A stretch of 60,552 nt of DNA, from positions 1 through 60,552 of the forward strand of contig JAAUZY010000098.1 in NCBI GenBank assembly GCA_014804355.1, in the 5' to 3' direction. The first letter of the stretch is position 1, and each line of letters opens with the position of its first letter. Of the stretch, positions 45,113 to 53,491 are shown one piece after another. Under the pieces are notes generated by a model that was not told the origin of the DNA, did no database searches, and saw only the letters and a program-made list of their open reading frames with translations. A program made the translations under genes and the position numbers. Source of the stretch: Lachnospiraceae bacterium (lineage in GTDB: Bacteria > Bacillota > Clostridia > Lachnospirales > Lachnospiraceae).

Positions 45113-45736
45113 ATGGAGATCAAAAAAATTACAGATTCCGCATTTCGTAAATACGGCAGAGTCGTACAGGGAATCGACTTCAGCGATCTGGTGGAGGCTA
45201 TTAAGAAGGAAACGCCGCTGCCGGAAGGCGTTGCCTATGAACCTTCGGTTAAGGTGTTAGAGGAGACGGCTGCGGCGAAAGAATTACAGAGGAGAACATA
45301 CGGAGAACTGCCCATTGAGGTGGGATATTGCAATGGGCATAATTATAAGCTGAACGCGGCAGAGTACCACAGAAACTCCGAGATCAATGTGGCGGCTACG
45401 GATGCGATTTTAATCGTCGGCATGCAGCAGGATATTACGGATGATTTTACATACGACACATCCTTAATGGAGGCATTTCTGGTACCGGCGGGCACAGCGG
45501 TAGAGATTTATGCCACAACGCTTCACTATGCACCCTGCAGTGCAAACGAGGATGGATTTCAGGTGGGAATCGTACTGCCTGCGGGCACGAACTGCCCCTT
45601 GGACGAAGCGCACGCAGATTGGGAGGATGCCCTGCTTACGGCGAAGAATAAGTGGCTGATCGGGCATGCGGAAGGCGGACTGGATGCGGGAGCACATATC
45701 GGACTGATCGGAAAGAATCTTGATATCAGAGAGTGA
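45113..45736 (+). CDS. DUF4867 family protein (cupin-like)
   Basis: 207 residues. It matches the DUF4867 pattern: ITDSAFRKYGRVV at the start, then VGYCNGHNYKLNAAEYHRNSEINVAATDAI and AFLVPAGTAVEIYATTLHYAPC, followed by a conserved LLTAKNKWLIGHAEGG end. The His and Glu residues in NGHN.K..AEYHRNSE suggest a metal-binding cupin fold. The family regularly lies beside sugar kinases and isomerases in Firmicutes; it may be a sugar mutarotase or lyxose-isomerase-like enzyme, which is inference. It is third-codon co-directional with xylB, 46 bp behind. Confidence 0.82.
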   Translation: MEIKKITDSAFRKYGRVVQGIDFSDLVEAIKKETPLPEGVAYEPSVKVLEETAAAKELQRRTYGELPIEVGYCNGHNYKLNAAEYHRNSEINVAATDAILIVGMQQDITDDFTYDTSLMEAFLVPAGTAVEIYATTLHYAPCSANEDGFQVGIVLPAGTNCPLDEAHADWEDALLTAKNKWLIGHAEGGLDAGAHIGLIGKNLDIRE

Positions 45737-45829
45737 TGTGGGAAGTGCGCAGACAGATGAGACATCAAGCTTGAAACGGCAGAAATATTGTATTGAAACC
45801 GGGCAATCCGGATAAAGGAGGAAAATAAT

Positions 45830-47314
45830 ATGAACAATTTACCCAAAGTAAAAATTGGTATCGTAGCCGTAAGCCGCGACTGCTTCCCGGCATCGCTGGC
45901 GGTAGGCAGAAGAAAAGCTCTTGTGGAGGCATACAAGGCAAAATATGATGCGGCGGATATCTATGAGTGTCCTGTCTGCATTATCGAGAGCGAGATCGAC
46001 ATGGTGAACGCGCTCAAGGATATTAAAGATAACGGGTGTAATGCTTTGTGCGTATATCTGGGTAACTTCGGACCGGAGATTTCGGAGACATTGCTGGCGA
46101 AGCACTTTGAAGGACCGAAGATGTTTGTGGCAGCTGCGGAGGAATCTCAGGGAGACTTGATTCAGGGACGCGGTGACGCATACTGCGGTATGCTGAATGC
46201 AAGCTATAACTTAAAACTGCGCAATGTGAGAGCGTATATCCCGGAATATCCGGTAGGCGATGCAGAGGACTGTGCGGATATGATCCATGAGTTTATTCCG
46301 ATTGCACGCGCTGTTGTGGCGCTTGCAGGATTGAAGATCATTTCCTTCGGCCCCAGACCGCTTAATTTCCTTGCTTGTAATGCGCCGATCAAGCAGCTCT
46401 ATAATCTGGGTGTTGAGATTGAGGAAAACTCTGAGCTGGATCTGTTTGAGGCCTTTAATAAACATGAAAATGATCCGCGAATCCCTGACGTGGTAAAAGA
46501 TATGGAGGCGGAGCTTGGCGATGGCAACAATAAGCCCACCATTCTGCCGAAGCTGGCGCAGTACGAGCTGACACTTCTAGACTGGATCGAGGAACACAAA
46601 GGATACCGTGAATATGTGGCGATTGCCGGAAAATGCTGGCCTGCATTCCAGACACAGTTCGGATTCGTGCCATGCTATGTGAACAGCCGCTTGGCGGGAA
46701 GAGGCATTCCGGTATCCTGTGAGGTGGATATCTACGGCTGCTTAAGTGAGTTTATCGGCGAGGCGGTCAGCGATGATATCGTAACGCTTCTGGATATCAA
46801 TAACTCCGTACCGAAGGATATGTATAAAGAATCTATCGAATGTAAGTTTGATTATAAATTTACCGATACTTTCATGGGATTCCACTGTGGCAATACCTGC
46901 TCTAAGAAACTGTCCAAGTGCAGCATGGAATATCAGATGATCATGGCGAGAACGCTTCCGGAAGAAGTGACACAGGGCACGCTGGAGGGCGATATCATTC
47001 CCGGCGATATCACATTCTATCGTCTGCAGAGTACGGCTGACAATATCCTGCGGGCTTATGTGGCAGAGGGTGAGGTTCTGCCGGTAGCTACCAGATCATT
47101 CGGCGGTATCGGCGTATTCGCGATTCCGGAGATGGGCAGATTTTACCGTCACGTGCTGATCGAGAAAAATTATCCTCATCACGGTGCGGTTGCATTCGGT
47201 CACTATGGCAAGGCATTGTTTGAGGTATTCAAGTATATCGGCGTGGAAGTGAGCGAGATCGGTTATAATCAGCCGAAGAACATCCCCTATCCGACTGAGA
47301 ATCCGTTTGCTTAA
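45830..47314 (+). CDS. L-fucose/L-arabinose isomerase family protein
   Basis: 494 residues, cytoplasmic. The N-terminal half has Rossmann-like domains (KIGIVAVSRDCFPASLA and ALCVYLGNFGPE). The active-site half includes AGKCWPAFQTQFGFVPC, VSCEVDIYGCLSEF (metal-binding Glu/Asp) and FMGFHCGNTC, and a C-terminal beta barrel with the HH of NYPHHGAVAFGHYGK. It interconverts an aldose and a ketose for the neighbouring kinase. The substrate could be L-arabinose, L-fucose or a related sugar. A strong terminator follows, so this is the last gene of the operon. Confidence 0.87.
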   Translation: MNNLPKVKIGIVAVSRDCFPASLAVGRRKALVEAYKAKYDAADIYECPVCIIESEIDMVNALKDIKDNGCNALCVYLGNFGPEISETLLAKHFEGPKMFVAAAEESQGDLIQGRGDAYCGMLNASYNLKLRNVRAYIPEYPVGDAEDCADMIHEFIPIARAVVALAGLKIISFGPRPLNFLACNAPIKQLYNLGVEIEENSELDLFEAFNKHENDPRIPDVVKDMEAELGDGNNKPTILPKLAQYELTLLDWIEEHKGYREYVAIAGKCWPAFQTQFGFVPCYVNSRLAGRGIPVSCEVDIYGCLSEFIGEAVSDDIVTLLDINNSVPKDMYKESIECKFDYKFTDTFMGFHCGNTCSKKLSKCSMEYQMIMARTLPEEVTQGTLEGDIIPGDITFYRLQSTADNILRAYVAEGEVLPVATRSFGGIGVFAIPEMGRFYRHVLIEKNYPHHGAVAFGHYGKALFEVFKYIGVEVSEIGYNQPKNIPYPTENPFA

Positions 47315-47336
47315 TTAACAGGCCATCATAAAATAA

Positions 47337-47380
47337 AACTGCCGCTTCACGAAAATATATTCGTTGAAGCGGCAGTTGTT
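47337..47380 (+). terminator. Terminator of the kinase-isomerase operon
   Basis: AACTGCCGCTTCA pairs with TGAAGCGGCAGTT across a loop that can extend by CGAA/TTCG. It is followed by GTTTAATT. Confidence 0.85.
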
Positions 47381-47381
47381 T

Positions 47382-47474
47382 AATTATAGAAAATTGTTCG
47401 GGCTACCACGAGTTTGTGAAGCGTAAGCGAACAAATCTCGCAAAGTTAATTTGCGAAGCAAATTTACTTTTTTT
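47382..47474 (+). repeat. Composite stem-loop/terminator element, copy 3
   Basis: The 39-bp core (47406-47444) is identical to copy 2. The following hairpin is a different sequence (AATTTGC-GAA-GCAAATT) but keeps the T-rich tail, so the architecture is conserved while the terminator stem varies. It ends at the stop codon of the converging FliD-like gene. Confidence 0.75.
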
Positions 47475-48696
47475 ACATGGTCGTATCTAATACAGAACCG
47501 GTGCTTGCGGCATTATAGCTGCCCTGACTCGTGTAGATCTGATTACTCAGAGATTCACCCTGCGTAGCATAGCGGTAGATCTGGTTGACACGATCTGTCA
47601 TTTTCTCTGCAAAAGAATACGCGCCGGAATACAGACCCTTCACGTTGCTCATATCGGATTCCATAAATTTCTCTTTATCAATGGATAAAGATTTGTCGGA
47701 ACCTACTGTGATACCCATCTTGGCAAGAGCGCTCTTGTTGTCGGATATCAGACTCTTCAAATAGTCAGTCTGCTTGATGACATTGGAGTTTTCACTCTCG
47801 GAAGACTTCTTAATCAGCTCATTGTAGTCTTTCACAAGCCCGGACAGAGCATCAAATATATTGCTTTTATTGTCATTACTGATCGTCATGCTGCCTAAGT
47901 TCTCTACGGACTTGTAAAGTGCGCTTGCCAGTTTGGCCGAAGCAGCGTCCTTGGCAGTCTTGGAAGTTCCTTTGTTGGAAGAAGTGCTGTCCGTTTTGTC
48001 GCTTGAAGAAATACTGCCCGTTGTGCCGGCATATTTTGCTTTGGAAGAGGTAACTGATTCGCCTTCCCCTGCCTCACGGTAAATCTTGCTCGCTCTGTCA
48101 GCCGCCTTATCCGCGAAAGAACCGATACCCTTAAACAGAGTAGTCAGCGTAGGCACGTTGGTTGCACCCGTCTTATCATTTACTTTCTTGAAAGTGTCTT
48201 CATCAATTGATAATGTACGGTCTGAATTCATCGTGATTCCGATTTTGGCCAATACTTTGTAATTCTGATAAGTATAGTCGTTCAGTGCGTCAGCCTGCGC
48301 CTGGACCTTAGAGTTCTTACTATTGGAAGCACTCTTTATCATGGCATTGTAATCCTTGACGAATGCGGATACACTGTCATACAGCTTGTCGATGTTATCT
48401 GCGCTGTAGTCGAGACCGTTCATGCTTGATGCGGTTTCATAGAATTTCCTTGCTGCGCTGGCAGATGCGCCATCTGTCTCCTTTGTCTTGGAGCTACTCT
48501 TAGAAGAGGTTTCATCTTCCTCGTCTACCTTAGCATAGTAAGATTTCATCATCTTGCCATAGCTGCCGTTCTTGATGGAAGCGTAGTCTGATAATAAGGA
48601 AGACATGTCTGATGAACCAGAACCTGATCCCCCGCCCAGCAGACTGGAATAAATGTCTGTCATACCGGAGCCTAAACCGTTTAATCCAATACCCAT
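47473..48696 (-). CDS. FliD-like protein with two internal repeats
   Basis: 407 residues from ATG 48696 (GGAGGG seven bases upstream). The N-terminus MGIGLNGLGSGMTDIYSSLL recalls flagellar cap proteins. Two copies of a helix-rich module follow (about 90-200 and 265-375), each with VKDYN..IK.S..S.NS and K.GIT..SD..LSID...F, the pattern of the FliD C-terminal domain. Ser/Gly/Thr-rich linkers lie between. No signal peptide is seen and no flagellar genes are nearby. It may be a filament-associated or secreted structural protein; the FliD link is by eye. Confidence 0.68.
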   Translation of the reverse strand: MGIGLNGLGSGMTDIYSSLLGGGSGSGSSDMSSLLSDYASIKNGSYGKMMKSYYAKVDEEDETSSKSSSKTKETDGASASAARKFYETASSMNGLDYSADNIDKLYDSVSAFVKDYNAMIKSASNSKNSKVQAQADALNDYTYQNYKVLAKIGITMNSDRTLSIDEDTFKKVNDKTGATNVPTLTTLFKGIGSFADKAADRASKIYREAGEGESVTSSKAKYAGTTGSISSSDKTDSTSSNKGTSKTAKDAASAKLASALYKSVENLGSMTISNDNKSNIFDALSGLVKDYNELIKKSSESENSNVIKQTDYLKSLISDNKSALAKMGITVGSDKSLSIDKEKFMESDMSNVKGLYSGAYSFAEKMTDRVNQIYRYATQGESLSNQIYTSQGSYNAASTGSVLDTTM

Positions 48697-48882
48697 ATGA
48701 TATCCCTCCATGTTGTGAAATAAAATAGTGACATCCGTGTCCTATTATTACGTTAATGTGTTCTGTTATGCCGATGATGACGGCGCGAAGACATAGATAG
48801 TCTTACATATATTATCTCGGCATTTCTTTGAATTTGTAAAGAGGAAAATCGAAAAAATTTAAGATTTTTATGACAAAAATAT

Positions 48883-48917
48883 GCCGTCTCACAACATTCC
48901 GTGAGACGGCTTTTTGC
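48883..48917. terminator. Bidirectional terminator
   Basis: GCCGTCTCAC and GTGAGACGGC flank AACATTCC, with TTTTT on one side and AAAAATAT on the other. It terminates the PTS_IIC-type gene coming from the right. Confidence 0.85.
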
Positions 48918-48943
48918 GGGCGGGATAGAAGATGTCCGTTTGT

Positions 48944-49996
48944 CTAATTGTCTAATTTTAAGTCGTTTTCTTTGATCCAGCCGATCTTGCGCAGGAAATT
49001 GCCTACAAACAGAGAGATAAGGGCAGGCAGGATAAAACTGATCATGATCAGACTGATCCAGTCCATGGCGGTGATGGATATTTTATTGCCCAGCGCCATG
49101 TCGTTTAACCATCCCGTGTAGACACCGATCTGGCCTACCAGACCGCAGGTGCCCATGCCGGAGGCGACGGGAGTGCCGTTCATCTGTAATTTGAATACAC
49201 AGGTTGCGAGAGGACCGGTGGCGGCGGAAGCAATGATCGGCGGAATCCAGATTCTGGGGTTCTTAATGATATTGCCCATCTGGAGCATGGAAGTGCCCAG
49301 CCCTTGAGAAACCAGACCGCTCCATTTGTTTTCTTTGAAGCTCATCACTGCGAAACCTACCATATTAGCGCAACAGCCGGCCACGGCAGCACCGCCTGCC
49401 AGACCGGTGAGTGACAGCGCGGCGCAGATTGCGGCGGAGGAGATCGGCAGAGTCAGCGCGATGCCGACCACCACGGATACGATGATGCCCATAAGGAAGG
49501 GCTGCAAATCCGTCGCCCACATGATCAGACGTCCGAGAGAGCTTGCCACAGTGCCGATGCCCGGAGCTAACAGGGTGGAGAACGCCACACCGACGAAAAT
49601 TGTTACAAAAGGCGTAACGAGAATATCGACCTTGGTCTCTTTAGAGACCAGTTTGCCACATTCCGCAGCCAGAATCGCTATGATCAGGACTGCAAGAGGG
49701 CCGCCCGCACCGCCCAGCTCGTTGGCGGCGCCGCCCACTGCAGCAAGGGAGAAGAGTACAAGCGGCGGTGCCTGCAGGGCGAATCCGATGGAGATCGCCA
49801 TAGCCGGACCGGCCATATTGGTGGCGTAGGTGCCGATAGTCACCAGATACTCCAGACCGGTCTGCTGCCCCAGCGTTTTAATGATCGTACCGATCAGCAG
49901 GGAGCAGAACAGACCCTGCGCCATAGCGCCCAGACAGTCTACACCGTATCGTTTCATAGAGAAGATAATGTTTTTGCGTTTGAGAAATTCTTTCAT
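48944..49996 (-). CDS. PTS_IIC-type membrane protein (PF13303-like)
   Basis: 350 residues from ATG 49996, with about ten transmembrane helices. Glycine-rich segments (AAVGGAANELGGAGGPLAVL and GLAGGAAVAGCCANMVGFAVMS) and the C-terminal GTPVASGMGTCGLVGQIG match the predicted membrane proteins grouped as PTS transporter subunit IIC family 2. No EIIA or EIIB gene is nearby, so it may not be a true PTS. ATG 50023 would add nine residues, but the better-placed GGAAAGGA favours 49996. Confidence 0.8.
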   Translation of the reverse strand: MKEFLKRKNIIFSMKRYGVDCLGAMAQGLFCSLLIGTIIKTLGQQTGLEYLVTIGTYATNMAGPAMAISIGFALQAPPLVLFSLAAVGGAANELGGAGGPLAVLIIAILAAECGKLVSKETKVDILVTPFVTIFVGVAFSTLLAPGIGTVASSLGRLIMWATDLQPFLMGIIVSVVVGIALTLPISSAAICAALSLTGLAGGAAVAGCCANMVGFAVMSFKENKWSGLVSQGLGTSMLQMGNIIKNPRIWIPPIIASAATGPLATCVFKLQMNGTPVASGMGTCGLVGQIGVYTGWLNDMALGNKISITAMDWISLIMISFILPALISLFVGNFLRKIGWIKENDLKLDN

Positions 49997-50181
49997 GACG
50001 GTTGATTCCTTTCCTGGAAACATGGATGAATGACGAGACAGGTGTAAATACTACTGTCTTGTCAGCGGTATTACATCATATTGTAATGGAATGTGGGGGA
50101 ATGTCAAGGGGATTTACACGACGCGCAAAATCAGATATACTGAGTGTAGACACAGGAAGACGTGAGCTATGGAGGTATGGG

Positions 50182-50670
50182 ATGAAGAAAGCAAGAAACG
50201 AATTACTGCAGTTCCTGGCGGGGCTGGCGATGCTGATCGCCGGGCTGTTTATTTTTTCACAGAAAGTCATGGTATCTTCCGGATTCTTCGGATCCGGACT
50301 CAGACTTGGCGGTTTTCATATGGGCAATGGTCTGATTATGGTGCCTTTTATCATCGGGGTAGTCTGGATGTTTGCCTCCGAGGGGAGTATCGCGTCGAAG
50401 CTGTTTACGGCGGCGGGGGTATTTATCGTTGTCGTGGCGATCATTATGACTACACATATTTCTCTGGTACGTGTTACTCTGTACGAGTGGGTAGTGATCT
50501 TGGTGCTGATCTTCGGCGGCGCAGGATTGCTTGCGAGGATTCTTTTCAGGGCAAGGCCCACATCGGACGATAGACGGCAGGAGGATTCCAATCGTCAGAT
50601 CGAGGAGACGAAAGCCCGAGTCAACGCGATTGAGGATGAACTGGAGCGTATGAAAAGGGAGAAGAGATAA
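50182..50670 (+). CDS. Small membrane protein with C-terminal coiled coil
   Basis: 162 residues. Four hydrophobic helices lie at about residues 9-28, 45-65, 70-90 and 98-120. A hydrophilic tail (RPTSDDRRQEDSNRQIEETK to the end) should form a coiled coil. ATG 50182 is set by GGAGG six bases upstream. It has no recognised domain. It is divergent from the PTS_IIC-type gene and precedes the interrupted deacetylase gene. Confidence 0.78.
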   Translation: MKKARNELLQFLAGLAMLIAGLFIFSQKVMVSSGFFGSGLRLGGFHMGNGLIMVPFIIGVVWMFASEGSIASKLFTAAGVFIVVVAIIMTTHISLVRVTLYEWVVILVLIFGGAGLLARILFRARPTSDDRRQEDSNRQIEETKARVNAIEDELERMKREKR

Positions 50671-50683
50671 TATAAAATATGAC

Positions 50684-50721
50684 ACCCTGCATATACTTGT
50701 AATAACAATAGTATGCAGGGT
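50684..50721 (+). terminator. Stem-loop whose right arm contains the deacetylase ribosome site
   Basis: ACCCTGCATA at 50684-50693 pairs with TATGCAGGGT at 50712-50721. The AGGG of the right arm (50717-50720) is the only SD for the ATG at 50728, so the stem would hide it. The tail is only weakly T-rich, so termination is a second possibility. Confidence 0.55.
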
Positions 50722-50727
50722 ATTATT

Positions 50728-51170
50728 ATGCGTAAAAAGAAGACACATTGGAACGATAAGATTAAACTTGCGATGTGTGAATTAGAGGGTAAAATGCAGA
50801 AGGATTTCATGGCAGGCGGGAATGAGCGGGTATGGCCGGCACCGGATCAGGTAGAAGCATGGACAGCACAGCGACAGAGAGAGAAAAGCAGCGGCCGGTA
50901 TTGCGGCAGTCAGCACTGTGGCAGCAGTGTACCCTCCGAATACCGGACGAAGGAGGAGCAGAAACGGAAGGGATTTGTGCAGAATGTATTGATGCAGGTG
51001 GCGAAGTCGGCGGCATTCGCGCTGGCAACCGTTGCGTTGATACAGGGTGTGGTTAAAGTGCTGCCGGATTCCATTACGGTCAGCAGTTCCGTGGGCGGTC
51101 GGGAACTGCCGATCTACTGTGTGGAGACGGATAAAAAGCAGGTGGCTCTCAGCTTCGATGCTGCTTGGGG
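50728..51170 (+). pseudogene. 5' part of a polysaccharide deacetylase gene interrupted by a mobile element
   Basis: The reading frame starts at ATG 50728. It encodes a basic cytoplasmic tail, one transmembrane helix (NVLMQVAKSAAFALATVALI) and the beginning of a PdaB-like deacetylase domain (GRELPIYCVETDKKQVALSFDAAWGN). At 51166-51176 it runs into foreign sequence and stops at 51234 after 20 unrelated residues. The missing remainder begins at 56606 with the next codons in the same frame. The truncated product lacks most of the metal-binding and catalytic motifs. Confidence 0.9.
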
Positions 51171-51176
51171 GAATGA
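51166..51176. mobile_element. Left attachment junction (attL)
   Basis: TGGGGGAATGA here and TGGGGCAATGA at 56601-56611 are the only common sequence at the two breaks of the deacetylase gene. They differ at one base, as expected for short serine-recombinase cores. Confidence 0.8.
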
Positions 51177-51252
51177 TTGGTTGATGGAACGGAATTTCCG
51201 TGATAGAGTGCATATTTGTGTAGCAGGGAAATAAGGATTTGTGACTTGCAGG

Positions 51253-51288
51253 AAGGTATCGACGAAAAATATTCGTTGATACCTTTTT
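51253..51288 (+). terminator. Terminator near the left end of the element
   Basis: AAGGTATC-GACGAA pairs with TTCGTT-GATACCTT, followed by TTTTG. It stops transcription entering from the broken deacetylase gene. Confidence 0.8.
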
Positions 51289-51331
51289 GTGTTTCCCTGC
51301 TTTTCCGTTCCTGCCCTTCCTCATGTACAAA

Positions 51332-51359
51332 GCACAGTCACTGTGCCGGGTACTCCCGG
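51332..51359 (+). promoter_or_regulatory. Leader hairpins before the 51377 gene
   Basis: GCACAGT-C-ACTGTGC is followed at once by CCGGG-TACTC-CCGGG and then AAAGGAGG. A similar GCACAGG-GAA-CCTGTGC plus CCGG precedes the next gene. Confidence 0.6.
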
Positions 51360-51376
51360 GAAAGGAGGGCTAAAAG

Positions 51377-51565
51377 ATGAATGACACAGCAAAAAGAAGG
51401 CTCAGGCTGAAAGAAATCCATAATAACACCTACGACACGGACGAGGTTCTGGAACTGCTTAAAGGCTTTGAGGGAACGGACCATTATGGTGGTGCTGCAG
51501 CATTCGTATGTGCGTTGCTGAACATACAGCCCGAACATATCTGGTCGCTATTTGAATACGTATAG
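51377..51565 (+). CDS. Small element-encoded protein of unknown function
   Basis: 62 residues, hydrophilic at the start (NDTAKRRLRLKEIHNN) and more hydrophobic near the end (GGAAAFVCALLNIQPEHIWSLF). AAAGGAGG sits eight bases before the ATG. A terminator follows. Similar short proteins occur in clostridial transposons, but I do not recognise a domain. Confidence 0.7.
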   Translation: MNDTAKRRLRLKEIHNNTYDTDEVLELLKGFEGTDHYGGAAAFVCALLNIQPEHIWSLFEYV

Positions 51566-51580
51566 GAAAAATAGGAATTC

Positions 51581-51605
51581 CCCGGCAGATATGTCGGGCT
51601 TTTTT
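51581..51605 (+). terminator. Terminator after the 62-residue gene
   Basis: CCCGGCA pairs with TGTCGGG across four bases (one G-U pair), followed by CTTTTTT. Confidence 0.8.
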
Positions 51606-51646
51606 CCTGTATCCTCTTCCTCGCTATACGTCTTTTTGCACTTTAT

Positions 51647-51663
51647 GCACAGGGAACCTGTGC
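51647..51663 (+). promoter_or_regulatory. Leader hairpin before the 51695 gene
   Basis: GCACAGG-GAA-CCTGTGC followed by CGG and, after a short spacer, AAAGGAGG. It repeats the design seen at 51332-51359. Confidence 0.6.
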
Positions 51664-51694
51664 CGGTTGCCATTCTGAAAGGAGGACTGATTTA

Positions 51695-52162
51695 ATGGAC
51701 AAAATAGACGGTTATGAGGTTCAAAAGAGCATACTGCTTGAAACAGGGTATGGCTTCGCTTTAGGACGTATGCTGAGAACCCCGGAAAGGTTTGCGGTCT
51801 GGAATTTCACGGAAACTGCCTATGGGCGTGATTACTACTGGAAAAGCTGCCATGACAGTCGTGATGTTGCGGAAGAAAATTTTCAAAAAAGGGCGGAACG
51901 TTGGCGCATGATGTACGGAATGCAGGAAAAGCCGGAACATAGCACGGCTGTCTTCTACCGCTATTATTCTACACAGCGTCCAGTGGATATTGCCACTTTT
52001 CCGCAGCCGGAGGGGAACAGACCTGTCGTGATTATCAATTATGACGAGGACAGGAGACGTCCGGTTGCGGGAGGGAAGTTATACGCATGGGGTGAGATAC
52101 TGTATCCCCATCCGCTGACAAAAGAGCAGATGGAAGACTACAAACTGAAGCCTGCCCCTTAG
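51695..52162 (+). CDS. Stand-alone copy of a transposon domain (antirestriction/LPD-like, uncertain)
   Basis: 155 residues. The order LETGYGFALGRMLRTPERFAV, then YGRDYYWKSCHDSRDVAEENF, then YYSTQRPVDIATFPQ and GGKLYAWGEILYPHPLT matches a region I know from the N-terminal part of large accessory proteins of clostridial conjugative transposons (often DUF4316 or LPD-type annotations). The function is not established. It is complete here, with a good ribosome site, so it is probably expressed. The exact domain name is uncertain. Confidence 0.72.
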   Translation: MDKIDGYEVQKSILLETGYGFALGRMLRTPERFAVWNFTETAYGRDYYWKSCHDSRDVAEENFQKRAERWRMMYGMQEKPEHSTAVFYRYYSTQRPVDIATFPQPEGNRPVVIINYDEDRRRPVAGGKLYAWGEILYPHPLTKEQMEDYKLKPAP

Positions 52163-52249
52163 AAATCCCGTAAAAATGGAGATTCTATCCGGACGAGTGG
52201 ATAAATATGGAAATCCCGTACACAGCATAGAAAGGAGACTATTACACAA

Positions 52250-52507
52250 ATGAGCAACATAAAGTATTACAGTATCAATGAAGACGCAGCCCGCCGTGCC
52301 AAAGAGATGAACAGCTTTATGGATTATATACCTGGAAGCGCGACCGAGGAATATAAGATGATGGTGGATAATGCTGCAAAAATTGCAACAAACCAGAAAG
52401 AGTGTATAAGGTGGTCAATGACCCCGTGCGGCAGTTCCTTGAAGATTTTGAAGACCAGTTCGCATGGGACCTGCTCCCCTATGGATTCCTGTATGACCTG
52501 TACTTGA
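52250..52507 (+). pseudogene. 5' remnant of a transposon protein (DUF3849-like N-terminus)
   Basis: The ATG at 52250 with AAAGGAG is a good start, and the first 50 residues (KYYSINEDAARRAKEMNSF, GSATEEYKMMVDNAAKIA) look like the beginning of a large transposon protein. From about 52400 the frame continues into sequence whose real coding frame is another one and stops at 52507. A deletion has therefore fused two genes out of frame. The DUF3849 label is tentative. Confidence 0.65.
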
Positions 52508-52815
52508 AGTGGCTGGAAAAGAACGTACCCAGCACAAGGCCGCTGGGAAAGACCAAGTTCAGCAATGCCATCGCGCAGGCCGCCCGGAACAACCCCATAT
52601 GGACTGTGCCGCCGCGTAACCCGAAAGACGGAAGGCCCATGCTTATCAAGACAGGGAAGCTCATGGACGGGCCGGAGATGCTTATCAAGGAGTACAAGCT
52701 GGACAAATGGAAGGATGACACCTACAACGGCCTGGACGAGGCACGGAAGTACACCCCCCAGGAAAGCCATATCCTACCGCGGGCTTATCCGCACAACGGC
52801 TGTCCGGAAATATAG
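52402..52815 (+). pseudogene. 3' remnant of a primase-helicase-like transposon gene
   Basis: From GTG 52402 the frame reads VNDPVRQFLEDFEDQFAWDLLPYGFLYDLYLKWLEKN, which resembles the winged-helix C-terminus of D5/DUF5906 primase-helicases of mobile elements. Conserved-looking residues follow to SHILPRAYPHNG. There is no ribosome site or ATG, and the upstream helicase domain is absent. It is the far side of the deletion described for 52250-52507. Confidence 0.6.
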
Positions 52816-53314
52816 CATAAAGCTGAACGGCGGTGCTGGCCAGCAGGCTACAGCGGATTGCGACAGACATATCGAAGCAACGACAGAACAGCAGGTATCC
52901 CCAGAACTGGCACCGGAACCTGAAATGTAGGTCTCTGGACAGCGGCATAAGCATGGCACCGGTGTTGCCATGTTTATGCCGTTAAGGCTGCTGTGCTGTC
53001 CGCAGAGGTTCCGTAACGCAATATACAGGGAATCTTACACAGGCAGAATTTCCATGAGGGCAGCTAAGAGTGGTAGCCGCATCCGCGGCCGGTGGAATGT
53101 CTGAAAGGAGGATTTCCGGTAAGCAGGAACTGAGCACAGGTAAAATACAGAATGATATCGGTCTGTTCCATGAGACTTTGAATACTATTTCTAAAAAAGA
53201 CGGTATGATTGCGTGACCGATATTGAGTAAAAATATATGTGATTGCAGACTATACAGTTCGCATATAAATAACAAAACGGAACCTGCTACAAAATCAAAT
53301 AAGGAGGTTAACAG
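52816..53314 (+). other. Gap with a possible small relic gene
   Basis: About 500 bp without a clear gene. A frame after GAAAGGAGG (about 53104-53112) runs about 34 codons to a stop at 53214-53216 and looks protein-like (KQELSTGKIQNDIGLFHETL) but lacks a start codon at the right distance. SD AAGGAGG at 53301-53307 belongs to the next gene. Confidence 0.4.
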
Positions 53315-53491
53315 ATGAAAGAGCCAAGCACATATAAGGTCATCAGGGAATATGGCAATCAATACGGGCTGGAAGAACTAATGCGGCGGATTATACGTTG
53401 TCATCTCGGGGAAAGTAATTATGCCGAAAGGGCAGGTGTGCAATTCCCGGAATCCAAGGTAGATGATTATGGCGTGCAGCTTACCGGATAA
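53315..53491 (+). CDS. 58-residue protein preceding the serine recombinase
   Basis: ATG 53315 follows AAGGAGG by seven bases. The product is 58 residues (MKEPSTYKVIREYGNQYGLE ... DDYGVQLTG), basic in the middle (ELMRRIIRCHLGES). It overlaps or nearly touches the recombinase start, so it is translationally linked to it. It might be a recombination directionality factor or an excisionase-like helper, which is inference from size and place only. Confidence 0.7.
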   Translation: MKEPSTYKVIREYGNQYGLEELMRRIIRCHLGESNYAERAGVQFPESKVDDYGVQLTG

